Of a DNA stretch of 64,000 bases, positions 47,390-58,269 are shown piece by piece; position 1 is the first letter of the stretch; each line of letters opens with the position of its first letter. The notes below the pieces were generated by a model. That model was not told the DNA's origin, searched no databases, and saw only the letters and a list, made by a program, of their open reading frames with translations. Origin of the DNA: Kryptolebias marmoratus (lineage: Eukaryota; Chordata; Actinopteri; Cyprinodontiformes; Rivulidae); contig NC_051448.1 in NCBI RefSeq assembly GCF_001649575.2, forward strand, positions 18,686,830 through 18,750,829, in the 5' to 3' direction. The translations under genes were made by a program, and so were the position numbers.

Positions 47390-47620
47390 TTTAAGGATCC
47401 AGAGTGTACCGCCGCTGCACCAAGCTGAATTAAAATCCAAGGTAGGCTTAAAAACGGAATATTGAGCGGAGGCAGTAATGAGCTAATTACTACGGCTAAA
47501 TAATGAGTCCAATCTAATTTAAGCAGCTTAATCAGCTCATAAGTAAGTAATGATTGGTTTCAACCAGCGTTTTTCATTAATAATTAGGGGGCCTGTCATA
47601 AGTATTCTTTTACTGAGGCT
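47390..47620. promoter_or_regulatory. possible conserved non-coding element, TAAT-rich
   Basis: Repeat-free sequence dense in homeodomain cores: GTAATGAGCTAATTACTACG, GGCTAAATAATGAGTCC, ATCTAATTTAAGCAGC, CTTAATCAGCTC, AAGTAATGATTGG and TTCATTAATAATTAGG. Density is greater than in the flanks. No alignment was possible. Confidence 0.3.
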
Positions 47621-47974
47621 GAAGGAAGTCTTCAAGAATCCTAGAAGCTACAAATTGTGTTGTGTTAAACTTAAACGTGTCAATTACTGTAAAAATCAGC
47701 TTCAGTCATGTTGAAAAATATTGTATTTTATGAAAAAAAATAAAAGGTACACTATCCTACTATGGCACCTGAATTTTTATACTGTTGACTTTATTACTTT
47801 TTTGTCAAATATCCCTATTTACACTATGAGTTCAAACCTGATTATACAAAGTGTCTCATAATAAATTTAAATTAATGAGTTTTAGAGTCACTTACTCAAT
47901 TAAGCGTTTGAGATGTCTTTGGGGTCTAAATTACATTAAACAAAATATTGAGCTTTTAGTATTCCATAAGTTGG

Positions 47975-48222
47975 CTTTCTCCAGGTTTTCCATTTTCTTC
48001 CCACAGTCTAAAACCATGCATGTTTAAGTACTAGGCAATTCTAAATTGGCTTTAGCAGTGTGTGCATACGTTCATAGGTATTCGTCTCTATGTGGCCTTG
48101 TAATGGACTAGTGACCAGTACTGGGTGTACCCCTGCCTCTTGCCCCTTGACTGATGGAGTTGGTCACCAGCTTCCCGCAACTCTTCTCAAGATCAAGCTG
48201 GTATGAGAAATGGATGAGTTCA
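47975..48222 (+). repeat. SINE-like dispersed repeat, degraded copy
   Basis: TTTTCTTCCCACAGTCTAAA, CATGCATGTTTAAG, CAATTCTAAATTGGC, GTGGCCTTGTAATGGACTAG, GGGTGTACCCCTGCC and a GAAATGGATGAG end place it in the family. It is more diverged than the copies at 5119 or 11622. Confidence 0.65.
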
Positions 48223-48399
48223 TGGAAGTTGGTTGGACCCTTAAACTCATCATTATTTTAGCTGAGTCAGGCCAGTGGCTGGGAAAAAGAAAGAGTTGAT
48301 TTAAATAATTCATTTAAACTTTGTCATGGAGCCTCACTAACTAACAAAAAAGATCTAGATGGAATGGTGAAAATGACATGACTGTAGATGTTGAAAGGT

Positions 48400-49000
48400 A
48401 TAGTGACTATTCCAATGATTACAACATCAGATCAAATTAAGTCAGAGGTGCAGACGTGGTGCTGGTCTCATATCAGTAGGGTGTTGACCTCCTTTGGGTC
48501 TGGATACAAGAGGTGATTGTGTCCTCTCCTGCTGTGATTTGGCCCACAGTTGTTGCAACTGGTTCTCAAGATCCAACAAATTAGTACTGAGTTGGAGAAG
48601 ATGTCAAGATCTTACCAGGGTGCTGTCTCCAAAGGGGTAAGACATGCTGGTGCAGAATGTCACTAATGTAGAGCTGTGTCATGTCAGGATCCCTTGAATC
48701 ACTACCAGAGGTGAGTAAAAGTCAGACTCTATGGTCATGATGCCAGGAGTAACACTGGTGTGTGTTACCTCTGGTGTTACAACAACAGTAGGGTTGGTTC
48801 TCTCCCCTTTGAGGGCACTATACACACACACACCATAAACATCTGTGATAATGCAGAACCAAGATTCATCTCCGAATATAAAACAACACCAATCGCTATC
48901 AATCTTTGGCTTCTGGTTATGGCACTACTCCAATTGCATTCATCTCTGTTTGGATGTTAATAGCACCAAACAATTAGTACCGTGAATCTGTAGTCCAGGT
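48400..49000 (-). pseudogene. Tc1/IS630-type transposase, decayed
   Basis: Reading right to left: CCFIFGDESWFCIITD (a DESRFCL-type first catalytic block), GERTNPTVVV, TPGIMTI, YSPLVVIQGILT, then a PFGDSTL remnant that in relatives precedes the QQDN block. That block and the following SPDLSPIEH segment are deleted. The sequence resumes at LLDLENQLQQLWAKSQQE and RPKGG-like words. The second Asp and the Glu are therefore missing and the copy is dead. More upstream sequence up to about 49390 may be the degraded N-terminal part; I cannot align it. Confidence 0.75.
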
Positions 49001-50435
49001 GATACCAGTCACTGAGCCACAGGTGTTGCAGAGTCTACCTGTGTCTAGATGGCAGGTACAAATGTTGTGGTTTTATTACACTTAGCACACCCTACAACCA
49101 TTATCACTTTGTGTAGTTCGTCTCTGGTGACCTGAACCTTTATGATGTACGTGGGAGCCCTCATGCACCCATTGGTTCAAACATCCAATGGGTGACTGTA
49201 TAATTCCTATATAATTCCATCAAGTGTTGGTATTGCTGCCTATCGCTACAAGTCCTTTTTTTGTGTGTGGTACCTTCAGCCACTATTTGACTGATTGTCA
49301 AATGCTCCAGCAACTGCCTGATAACACTACTGCTCCACTCATGATGCCACCACTTATGGTCTCTGGTGTCAGCTAACAGGATCATTTTACAGACCCACAG
49401 CTAGTCTGCACATGAATTGAATTACATTCAGATCAGACCATTCCTTCTAGGTGCTTAACGGTTTTATGTCAGTGAGTACATTTTACTATAAAGAAGGAAA
49501 TTTGTAAATGTATAATTTAGTTGAAAGGATGATTTTTTTTTACTAGTTTATTCAAAACCCAGAGCAGCTTAAACTCCATTTTTAAACAGCTACATCAGCA
49601 AACTGCTGTTCATGCATTATGAACAATGAATGATTAGTCAGTTACAGGGCTATTTTTGGTTCGTTAAAGTACATTTAGCTGAAAAGGCTGCTGACTTTTA
49701 GTGCTCTGAGAGGCCTTTTACATCTACTGGTGCTTTCACCTTACTGAAGCAAATAAGTACTAGTGAGCACGTCTCAAAGCCATTATATTGAAATACGCAT
49801 CACAGTCCAGCTGAATTATTACAACTCAGATTGGAGTCTAAAATTTTACAGTAAAAGTCAGTCATACATGTTTTTGTCATTCTGGACCAATGATCATTTC
49901 ACAATCTGACATCTCCTTTCTCTCAGTTCAAAATAACCTAATTTTTTCATTAAAAATAATCTTTTTGGATTGTTCTTTAAACGCATCATTTTCTCTCCAT
50001 CTAACTGCAATAAACACTAATTCAAATGCGCCACGCAGTCCCACTGAGCATTAGAATTATTCTATAAGGATTCTAAAGCTGAAAGGAGATGTTTGGATCA
50101 ATACTGATCAATGCCCTGCATCAGTAGTTTGTGCTGCCTCAGCAGAGGTGCAGGTGATCAGTCATACTGATGGGAGAAGACCTTTAGACCTTAAATTCAA
50201 TCTGTATTGGAACAAAGCTTTGTGCACAGTAATGTCATCAGGCAGGTGCTGAGCTCACGTTCATTTCAACATTTGGAATTACAAAGAATCATCAGTGCTG
50301 CAGCTCATTCTTTATATTTACAATCAGATTGTGTGTCTTTTATTCTGACAATACTCCTGTTAGAGTGTGTCATGAATACTCATCTGCAGCAAAAAGGTCT
50401 ACTGTTTTTCAGTTCAAAGGTTGTATGTGTCGGGG
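49000..50435. other. non-coding DNA, partly possible transposase N-terminal remnant
   Basis: Up to about 49390 the minus strand may carry the degraded DNA-binding part of the relic at 48400. The rest shows no named feature. Confidence 0.35.
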
Positions 50436-50439
50436 TGTA

Positions 50440-51985
50440 ATAAAAATGATCTGATCGTCACCTAAATTTATTCAAATCTAAACTGAAGTGGACAAAGACA
50501 CAACAGGTTTCACCATGTCATTATTTGTTAAACAAGAACTAAGCCAAATGGAACAAGCTGTGTGTGGACAGACTAAGTCCATGTTTGTTGTTTCCGTAGG
50601 ATTTAGGAGGAGAAGTAGCAGCAAGTGTGGTCACCTCCATAAAAGCGGGGGGTTTTAGCAGTTTCCTGTTGTGGAGCAATCAAGTGTGTGTTAACACAAT
50701 GTCAAGACGGAAAGACATCAGCGCTGACATCATAACCTTAGAGAAGCAATTGTTGCTGCCCATCAGTCCGGGAAGGGGTTAAAGGTCATTTCCGAACAAT
50801 TCAGTCCATCATTCTACAGTGAGGAAGATTACTTACAAGTGGAACACATTTTAGACAGTTGCCAACATTTCTAGGAGTGCTACCCCAGTAAATTCACCCC
50901 AAGGTCAGACTGTGCAATGCTCAGAGAAACTGAAAAAAAACAACAAAAAAAACCACAGCTCCATGTCAGACTCTACAGGGTCAGGTAGCAGGTTAAAGGT
51001 CAAAGTTCATGGCAGAACAATAAGAAAACAACTGAACAAGCATGGCTTGTTTGGAAGATGTTGCCAGGAGAGTTCCCATTCTCTTTAAAAAGAACATGGC
51101 AGCATAACTTAGGTTTACAAAGCAGCATCTGAATGAACCGTAAGAATTCTGGAGCAATGTCTTTTGGACAGAGTGAAGGTGTTTAACTACAGTGCACAGT
51201 GTCATGTTGGTAAAAACCACAAACAGCATATCCGCACAAACACCTTACACTGTCAAGAACGACTGTGCAGATTTGATGGTTTGAGGTTGTTTTCTTGAGT
51301 CAGATGTGAGGCCATCTGTCCAGCAGCTGAAGACCTGACCAAACTGGGATATGATGCAACAGGAAAATGATCCCAAATCCAGCAGCAACTCTACAGCAAA
51401 ATGACTGAAAAAGAGAAAAATAACAGTGTTGCAGTGATTCAGTCAAAGTCCAGATCTCAACCTGATTGCAATGATGTGATGGGACCTTAATAGAGCTGTG
51501 CAGATACAAATGTCTGCACTCAGTGCCTTTCCCAATGGACTGAAGCAATGTTGTAAAGAAGAGAGGGACAAATTTATTTCAACCATGGGAGAGACAGATT
51601 AAGTTTCACAGAAAACGACTACAGAGTTCTTGCTGCTAAAGGTGGTTCTCCAAGCACTTGAATTATGGAGTCGACTTAGGTTTTTCTTCGTTTTGCTTTT
51701 TTTTTTTTTTTTTTACACACAGGCTGTTACCAAAATATAACATCAGAGGAGTGTCAAGCAGCCTTGCTTTGACGATCCCACCCACATGGAGGCAGCACTC
51801 AGTTATATGAAAAATCACAGAACGTGTAGAATCAATTTTGGGGCGAGGCAGGTCGCACTACACGTGACAATCAAAAACCGGTTTAATTTTAGAACCTGGT
51901 AAAATCCAGAACATTTTCCATCATGTCCTGATACATAAAAGCCTTGGACTGATAGAAGGTTGACTTATTTGTCTCATGACTGTAT
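50440..51985 (+). mobile_element. Tc1-like transposon, almost full length, inactivated
   Basis: Non-coding 5' sequence (ACAACAGGTTTCACC, AAACAAGAACTAAGCC, TTTTAGCAGTTTCCTG) leads to a decayed transposase, then 3' sequence ending TGTCTCATGACTGTA near 51985. The order and words match the common teleost Tc1 subfamily as I remember it, and the minus-strand relic at 12450-13457. A clear 5' terminal repeat could not be fixed, so the left boundary is approximate. Confidence 0.8.
50699..51661 (+). pseudogene. Tc1-like transposase, decayed, triad lost
   Basis: The start ATG at 50699 gives MSRRKDIS, followed after a frameshift by REAIVAAHQSGKGL. Later come PSKFTPRSDCAMLRE, a WQHNLGL region and LTLS. 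Sequence between about 51260 and 51297 lacks the GGGVMIWACFAATGPG block. MMQQENDPKSSS carries Glu instead of the catalytic Asp (codon GAA at 51363-51365). SQSPDLNLIAM carries Ala instead of the catalytic Glu (GCA at 51468-51470). The first block reads WTE then stop instead of W-x-DET. The frame ends AAKGGSPST-stop at 51661, the usual C-terminus. Intact relatives have about 340 residues. The copy cannot be active. Confidence 0.85.
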
Positions 51986-51989
51986 CTGA

Positions 51990-52965
51990 TACATATCGTT
52001 TGTTTGTTTGTTCATCCATCGTTGTCAACGATGACCATTGAAATCACATGAAAAAGGAAAATTGGGCTTGATGTGTCTGATGGCAGCTGATCAGTTCGAC
52101 ACAGTCTCAGAAGGCTCCGCTGGAGGTCAGACACAGGGGAACTACGTCTGTTGTGGAAGGGAAGGAATTAGCTCAGGACCTGCAAGCTTCGTGTTGTCAA
52201 TTTTAATAAAGCCTCTACATGAGTTCAGTTCGTCACTGCACTGCATTGTTTTTCACCACCGTCACTGTAGGAAAGTCACTTGTTAAACCCTTGAAACTGA
52301 AGTATCTCATTATCTGTCTATAGGATTTAAAGAGGGATGAAGATGAAAGGGTTCCAGATGAATTTCTACGAGCAAATTAGTGTTGTTGCACGCGGCAGTT
52401 CTTCACTCCTCGACTCGAGCTGCAGCCCTGAATGAAATGTACCATACAATATTAAGAATATCTCTACAATACCCTGAAATAACACAGCCTTGTTATAGCC
52501 TCTGGAGCACACCTATTTAATAATTTGCCGAAAATCACACTGACTGCTTTATACTGTGCTGTAACCTTAGAGAATTATCTTTGAAAGTTATAGTATTCTT
52601 CACTATAATTGGCTGTTTTAACCACCGGCTCTTAGTTAAATCAATGGCAGACTTTACAAGCTTTGAATTCTTCCATGTTCAGGAAAAATGTGCGTTTCTG
52701 GCTTCAGAAATACTAACTTGTTATATCATACTTGGCCATTGCCGCACTTGTTCCATCTTCAGCAATACCAACATTCAAGATTGTAAGTCTGTATTTATGT
52801 CTAAAGAGACATATGGTTTTCAAGTGCAGTGTTAAAATAAATTTACAAGTGGCCAATGTCAAATTATGAGGTTGAATTAAAGGTTCAGCATTGCTAAAAG
52901 AAATGCTTATCATCAGTTGCCTTGCATGCAAATGTTTTAGACTAAGACCATCTCATGTTGAGAAA
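51990..52965. other. non-coding DNA, nothing recognised
   Basis: No gene or repeat that I can name; open frames of up to 84 codons lack motifs. Confidence 0.4.
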
Positions 52966-52969
52966 TGAC

Positions 52970-53817
52970 AAATGTTGTAGCCATTTTTGTCAAATCTTAA
53001 AATTTACATTATGCGGAATCTCATTCAATTTTGTGCAATGTCAGAGTATGTGTTGAGAATGACTCTCAGCTACAACTAAATCAATTTTCAGCTCAATACC
53101 TGTAAAGCTAACTGGATTGAAGCCATTTTTATGTTAGCTGATGTTAGCTGGGAGGAACATATGGAATTGGACTGCCTCCAAAAGTTAATCAGTTAATAGT
53201 GGTGCATGAGATACTTTACTAACAAACAGTGTTGACTGCAACAGTTATTGCTGAAGTTTAAAGGAAAAATCCTGCGTAATGAATGGTACTTGGAGTATGT
53301 GTTGTGAATGACTCTCAGCTACAACCACGCTAAACTTTAGCTCAATATTTGTAAATTTGATTGAAATACAGACATTGTTTTCTAAGGTTGGCTGGCTGTG
53401 GCAGCCATCTTAAATTGGGTTGGCACAAAAGGTTAATCAGTTGTAGATGAACATCCATTGATTATTTCCAGAAAACATAATTGAAATCAATCCAGTTGTG
53501 CATGAGATATTTTGTTAACAGACAAACAGAGAAAACAACAAATAATGGCAAAATATGAAACAAGAACTTTCACAGTCTGTTAGAGCTCAGAACATCTGTT
53601 GAGGATCAGTCCTAGCTACGAGCACACAAAGTTTTAGCTCAGTATCTGTAAAATTGATTGCCTTCTAACAATTTTTGAGGTCAGGTGGCCATTTTGAAAT
53701 GCCTTGGGTCCAAAGGTTAATGAGCTATAGATGTGCTCAGAATGATTATTTTCAGCAAGTTTCATTGCAATCTGTTCAGTGGTTCATAAAATATTTTTAG
53801 TAACAGACAGACAGATG

Positions 53818-53854
<37 letters not shown>

Positions 53855-53910
53855 GGGCAAAAACAATATTTTTGCCTAAGCCTCTTGACAGCAGGCAATA
53901 AAATTTAACG
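52970..53910 (+). repeat. multi-unit dispersed repeat (CTCAGCTAC family), at least three units
   Basis: The recurring unit starts near 53040, 53280 and 53580. Each carries TGTGTTGAGAATGACTCTCA or a variant, AGCTCAATA, TGTAAA and GCAGCCATC or a variant. They then run through an AACATCC/CAATGATTA block to GAGATATTTTGTTAACAGAC or a variant. The last unit ends in an (AC)n at 53819-53852 followed by CTGGGCAAAAAC. This is the longest copy in the window. Confidence 0.7.
53819..53852 (+). repeat. (AC)17 microsatellite
   Basis: Seventeen AC units at the 3' end of the multi-unit repeat; a corresponding short tract lies near the ends of other members of the family. Confidence 0.95.
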
Positions 53911-54214
53911 AAATGTTTCTAAATCAGATCTAACTGCTGGTTCAGACTGGAGATGAAGTGAAAAGCAATATAATGAAACAAATAAGGACTGCTGTGAACT
54001 GGATTTCACACCAGGGGTTAAAATAAGAAACTAACAAGGTAGATTTTTAGATTTACTGAAAACTTAACAAAAATCCCATTTTCCAGTATTATCCCTAGGT
54101 TCTGAGTAGCTCTTTAACGCTCAATTTGAAGTCACAAAGAGTAGGGGGTAGGACCCTGGTAGGGTCCTAGTAGGGTGAAGAATAGAGTAGGGTGAAGAAC
54201 CCTGAAGTCCAGTC

Positions 54215-54525
54215 ATGGCCAGAACCAAGCAGACTACCTGTAAATCCACCGGAGGTAAAGCTCCCAGGAAGCAGCTTGTCACCAAAGCTGCCCGCAGGAG
54301 CGCCCCGACCACCGGCAGAGAGAAGAAGCCTCACCACTACAGGCTCGGTACCGTGGCTCTCAGGGAGATCCACCACTACCAGAAGTCCACCAAGCAGCTC
54401 ATCCAGAAGCTGCCTTTCTAGCACCTTCAAGACCAACCTGAGTTTCCAGAGCTCAGCCGTTATGGCTCCGCAGGAGGCCAGCAAGACTTACCTGGTGAGG
54501 CTCTTTGAGGACACCAGGACTGAGG
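54215..54525 (+). pseudogene. histone H3 retrocopy, broken
   Basis: Starts with [19 protein letters not shown] (H3 has ARK where this has TCK), then [31 protein letters not shown] and [16 protein letters not shown], and a stop at 54419-54421. In H3 the next residues lead to [20 protein letters not shown]. Here [20 protein letters not shown] and TYLVRLFEDT follow in another frame after loss of about nine codons. Substitutions affect conserved residues and the C-terminus after FEDT is absent, so no functional histone is made. No intron-like gap is seen, but many H3 genes lack introns, so processing alone cannot prove retrotransposition. It joins LINE-like sequence at about 54525. Confidence 0.85.
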
Positions 54526-54690
54526 ACAAATCGGGACAGACCGCTACAAGAGATCCTTTCTGCCCACAGCCATCAACTCTTTAACAAAACCAGGATTATG
54601 AGCTACAACAACATTTAATTTCCCTTTGGGATTAATAAAGTATTTTTGAATTTTGAATTGAATTGAATTGAACTGAATTGGGTTCAAACA
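54526..54690 (+). mobile_element. LINE-like 3' end fused to the H3 copy
   Basis: A short frame reads DRYKRSFLPTAINSLTK then GL-stop, like the C-terminal block of some fish LINE ORFs (RY..SF.P.AI..L). It is followed by AATTTCCCTTTGGGATTAAT and AAAGTATTTTTG, and a (TTGAA)n-like tail to about 54670. The word order CCCTTTGGGATTAATAAAGTA resembles known LINE 3' ends. Confidence 0.6.
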
Positions 54691-54694
54691 TTCC

Positions 54695-55735
54695 AGCACA
54701 AATTGGACACCCGTTCAAAAAACAGATATGTCTTTAAACAGATGGGACATCAATATGCCCTTAACTAGGTGTTTAGCTTGCAGTAGACTTTGGTATTTGT
54801 TATGATTTATGCATTAAAGAAGAAATATAATAATATTAAAAACCGAATATATCTGATTACACCAAGTTAAGCATTCAAATGGTATCTGAAAATAAAATAT
54901 TTCAAAGACAAAAACTTTCCAAACGCACCTCATACCTGTTCATTGGAAGTGAGCGCCTAAATCTGTATTTAAAGGACCAAATACTTATCACTTTATCCCT
55001 ACATCATCTGGCTTGAATACTCATATTGTAGGGGTAGGGCTAAATGGTTTTTAGAAAAGAGTGAAATTATTTTTCAGCTTTTGACCACTTTAACTTTGTC
55101 ATATTTTAATTGTGTCTGATCTTAGAACATGTCTTGTTTTAAATGATTTATACTGATGTTCTTTTGCTGGCTGTAGCGCTTTTTAACTGTTGACCGTGAA
55201 AACAGCTAGAATCCCAAGGCTGCAATTATTAAAACGAGGAAACGAGCGTGACTGGAGGGTAGAAGGAGATAAAGGAAAGCGCCAGTAAGGAAACTCCGGA
55301 GTTGGTTGAACAAGAGAAAGGAAACAAAAGGATGAGAATTGTCCAGCGGGGAGCAGAAGGGTGACCCCTCTGCTGGACATCGGATGGCAGCCTGGGAAAG
55401 ACAAAGAGCAGCAAGGCAGCTGAAGTCGAGGTCCAGCACCACAGGGAGAGTCAGAAGCACAGCTTGTGTCCGTTGGCAAGAATACCTCAGCCTGGGTCGA
55501 GGTCATACAGCTTCGACCCAGGAAATCTGTCAGCACACAGTAACTGTAAACGGATACATGGCAGGAGGCCGGCTGCGACCCAGTCAGACAGTGATATTTT
55601 CATTGGTGTGTATCCAGGGCCACAGGCAAACGGGCGTGGCCGCAGCAGTTCTGGTGGAAACTTCCCTCAAGCTATGACTGTTTTAAGGCCCAACGTTTTA
55701 CATTTTATTGAGTTTTATTTATAGTATCCAGTTTT
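54695..55735. other. non-coding DNA, nothing recognised
   Basis: A patch at 55250-55670 has several overlapping frames on both strands (up to 117 codons) without motifs. No gene is supported. Confidence 0.4.
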
Positions 55736-55740
55736 TAACC

Positions 55741-55830
55741 TGGTGGTGGAGCGGTTGGTTAGCAGGGCTGCCTTTCCTTTCCTTGAAGGCTAGGTTTGGC
55801 TCTGGACCTTTCAGCATGGAGCAACAGCAA
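55741..55830 (+). repeat. SINE-like head fragment
   Basis: GGTGGTGGAGCGGTTGGTTAG and GCTAGGTTTGGCTCTGGACC resemble the tRNA-like A-box and B-box head at 21701 and 33838. The body is missing. Confidence 0.45.
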
Positions 55831-56287
55831 ACATCCAAGACTGCCACATTCTCACCTAATTTCTGCTAACTGACATTAAGTAGTTTGCACCATAAAATTG
55901 GTGCCTAAACTTTAACACATATCATGAACGTTCTCTGGCCAGTAAGAAACAGGGATAGGCAGGTAGTTGATTAACTCAATGCTTAATGAAAAAAGTGGGT
56001 CTACATTTTTTTATACAGCAAATCTTCAGGCCTGTGTCAGCTTCTTTGGCCTCACTTTTAAAGTTCTATTTAGCTGGTAACATTACAAATAGCATGTTAT
56101 GTGGTGGAGGGCAAAGGCTAAACAAGCAAAAATGAAAAGGTACTTAAATTGGTTTTAAATATAGAAAAGCTAGTAAAAGCCAACAATGCCATCTGGGATT
56201 ATGGAGCCTCAAAACCCTGAAAAATTCCAAGTTTTTTCCTAAAATCAGGCAGTTAGAAGTAACAGTCAAACTGAAAGTTAAAAACAT

Positions 56288-56450
56288 CTATCCATCCATT
56301 TTCTATAGCTGCCTGCTAGAGCCTGTTCGGAGTCGAGGTGAAGTTGGTGTCACTGAGCGACAGGCAGGGTGCTGCCATCGCTGAGCCACATGCAGAAAAA
56401 CAACTATTCACACTCGAACCAAAGACAAATTTAGAGTCTACACTTAATCT
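56288..56450 (-). repeat. SINE-like dispersed repeat, degraded half
   Basis: On the plus strand ATCCATCCATTTTCTATAG is the reversed tail. AACAACTATTCACACTCG and ACAAATTTAGAGTCTA resemble the reversed body (the family has GGTTGTTTGT and AACTCTAAATTG). Confidence 0.5.
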
Positions 56451-56454
56451 AGCG

Positions 56455-57375
56455 TTGTTTTTTGGCTTCCAATCAGGACGCCGCGATATACGGACAATCG
56501 ACGACTTTATTCACTGCCATAAAAGCTGGTTTTCAGTCACATGTGATGAAGGCATCCAGCCTCACCACAACATACAGCATCATTTCGCAACTGGTAAACA
56601 TGGTAAGTTCGATATCCAAAGATGGCAGGCTCAATCCTGTACTATCACTGATGCCATTAAAGTGACTGCTATACCAGGTGCCCATGTGTGCTCTACTGAT
56701 AAGGACAACACAGTAACTATTATGCACTGTATATTGGAATATGTATAATCTGGTGTCTAAAGTTTCAGGTAAATGCTGTATTTTCCCAAAACACAAGTTA
56801 TGTTTACTCAGTCAAACGAGGTCTAGTGCTATCTCAAGAAAACTGGTCAATTGCCTCAGTTTCACTGTTTTCTTTGTGCTGCAACTCTGTGACAGCTAAT
56901 CTGCCTTAGTTTTAGTTAGCATTCATTCTGATTTAAATGCTGTATTAACTACAAAAAGCTCCAGAGGCAGAAAGGAATGGATATCCGAAGGTTCCCCGTG
57001 ATATCTCTCCTCTGCAGACAATTATTGATCTGGCTAGTATAAAAAAAATAAATAAATAAATTCTTAAAAATCAGCTGGTGTGGGCACAAGTATTGGCTTC
57101 ACCTAAATTCACTTGCTGGGAAGCTATTTCCATGGTTTGACTGCGAGAACATCTGTCAGCTCACACACACACGTATTCAACCCACTCACAGAAAGACACA
57201 GGTTATCTCTAGCAAGAAGAAAAAAAAAACACATCCAGTCCTAATCAAATGGATCAGTTTGAGTGTATCTCTGTCCTCCTGTTTATCAGCTGACTCCATG
57301 TAAACAGCTGCTGATAAGGCTGCACGGTGAACACGGAGGCTTCCTTTGACACACTGTGGGCGCCCATTTCACGCC
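56455..57375. other. non-coding DNA, nothing recognised
   Basis: A 136-codon frame (56338-56748) starts in the SINE-like fragment and has no motif. Confidence 0.35.
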
Positions 57376-57379
57376 TGCC

Positions 57380-57530
57380 CAGTTCAAGAGTTAATGAGTG
57401 CAGTTAGCATCTCAGGAGTGGGGCCTGCACGGGAATCGAACATCATTAATCCCAGCGCCATTCATTTTGTAGCCAAATCACTGATCAAAATTCTTTTCAG
57501 CTTGTTCTGATAGCTGGGATGGCGGGGGGG
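57380..57530. promoter_or_regulatory. possible conserved non-coding element
   Basis: Repeat-free, GC-balanced, with GAGTTAATGAGTGCAGTTAG, AACATCATTAATCCCAGC and CAAATCACTGATCAAAATTC. A G-run follows near 57525. The call rests on composition only. Confidence 0.28.
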
Positions 57531-57789
57531 GGGGAAGGTTCTACATCTCAGCAAACAAATTATGTGAATCCTCTCACCCCCCACCACCACCAGTCCGTGT
57601 CTGAATCCTCGATTAAATGAAATGATTATATGTGAGATGGAAGATCATCTTTCATCCTTGAATGAAATGACTTATCTCAGTCTCTGATTGGCTCAAACCT
57701 CTATTTGCCTTCAAATTCTTAAAATAGAACAAGTGTCTGTTTTATAGACTGGTTTACTAAAGTCGTCCTCTTGGCCCTTTTTAAGGTGC

Positions 57790-57846
57790 AGTCATGGCAA
57801 GGAGGGTGTCTGCTTTGGGAACCTCAGGGTCTTGTCTTTCTATTTT

Positions 57847-57884
<38 letters not shown>

Positions 57885-58265
57885 GGATGATGTAGTTCTG
57901 TTGGTCTCTTTGAGCCATGACCTTCACCATGTGTTGGGAAGGTTTGCAGCTGAATGTGAGAGTCAGCTCCTCTAAGTCTGAGGGCATGGTGCTCAACCAG
58001 AAAAAAAAACCAGAATGCTTCCTTTAGTTTGGGGATAAAGGCTCCGTCATACTCCATAAGATATCAAGAAGTCGGTTCACGGTCACGTGGTTGCGAGACG
58101 TTCGTTTTTGCACATACCTCTCATCGTCCACGAGCCACTCGGATCAGAACTCCCGGGAAGCTCTGACGGTCTGGGTTTCTCTTCTAGACCTATTGCCTCA
58201 GACTAAAAATAAATGAACAAAAATGGACTGATGGATGCATGAACACTTGGATGGGTGGATGTTCC
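57790..58265 (+). pseudogene. LINE reverse transcriptase fragment with poly-T expansion and 3' end
   Basis: Sequence upstream of the T-run encodes SALGTSGSCL; downstream it encodes ADDVVLLVSLSHDL and HHVLGRFAAECES. This is the FADD-type RT active-site block of fish LINEs (FADDVVLLAS...L..LGRFAAECE). The T-run lies just 5' of the ADD codons, where LLFADD codons are expected. Later REALTVWVSLLDLLP resembles the C-terminal block REVWVSLLRLLPP, with an ATGGATGC-type tail. The sequence between 58015 and 58150 is unrelated or diverged. The 5' part of the LINE is absent. Confidence 0.7.
57849..57882 (+). repeat. T34 homopolymer
   Basis: Thirty-four consecutive T after a T-rich lead (TATTTTTC), inside the LINE reverse transcriptase fragment. 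Confidence 0.95.
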
Positions 58266-58269
58266 CTTG

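Noticed and set aside
53819..53852. Possible CRISPR-like or tandem array signal from the AC tract and unit repeats
   Set aside because: Units are about 240 bp and diverged, with no regular spacers; this is a eukaryotic dispersed repeat with a microsatellite.
54167..54484. 105-codon minus-strand frame opposite the H3 copy
   Set aside because: It is antisense to the recognisable H3 codons and has no motif of its own.
57781..58057. Two Lys-rich minus-strand frames
   Set aside because: The Lys stretch is read from the T34 run antisense to a LINE reverse transcriptase fragment.
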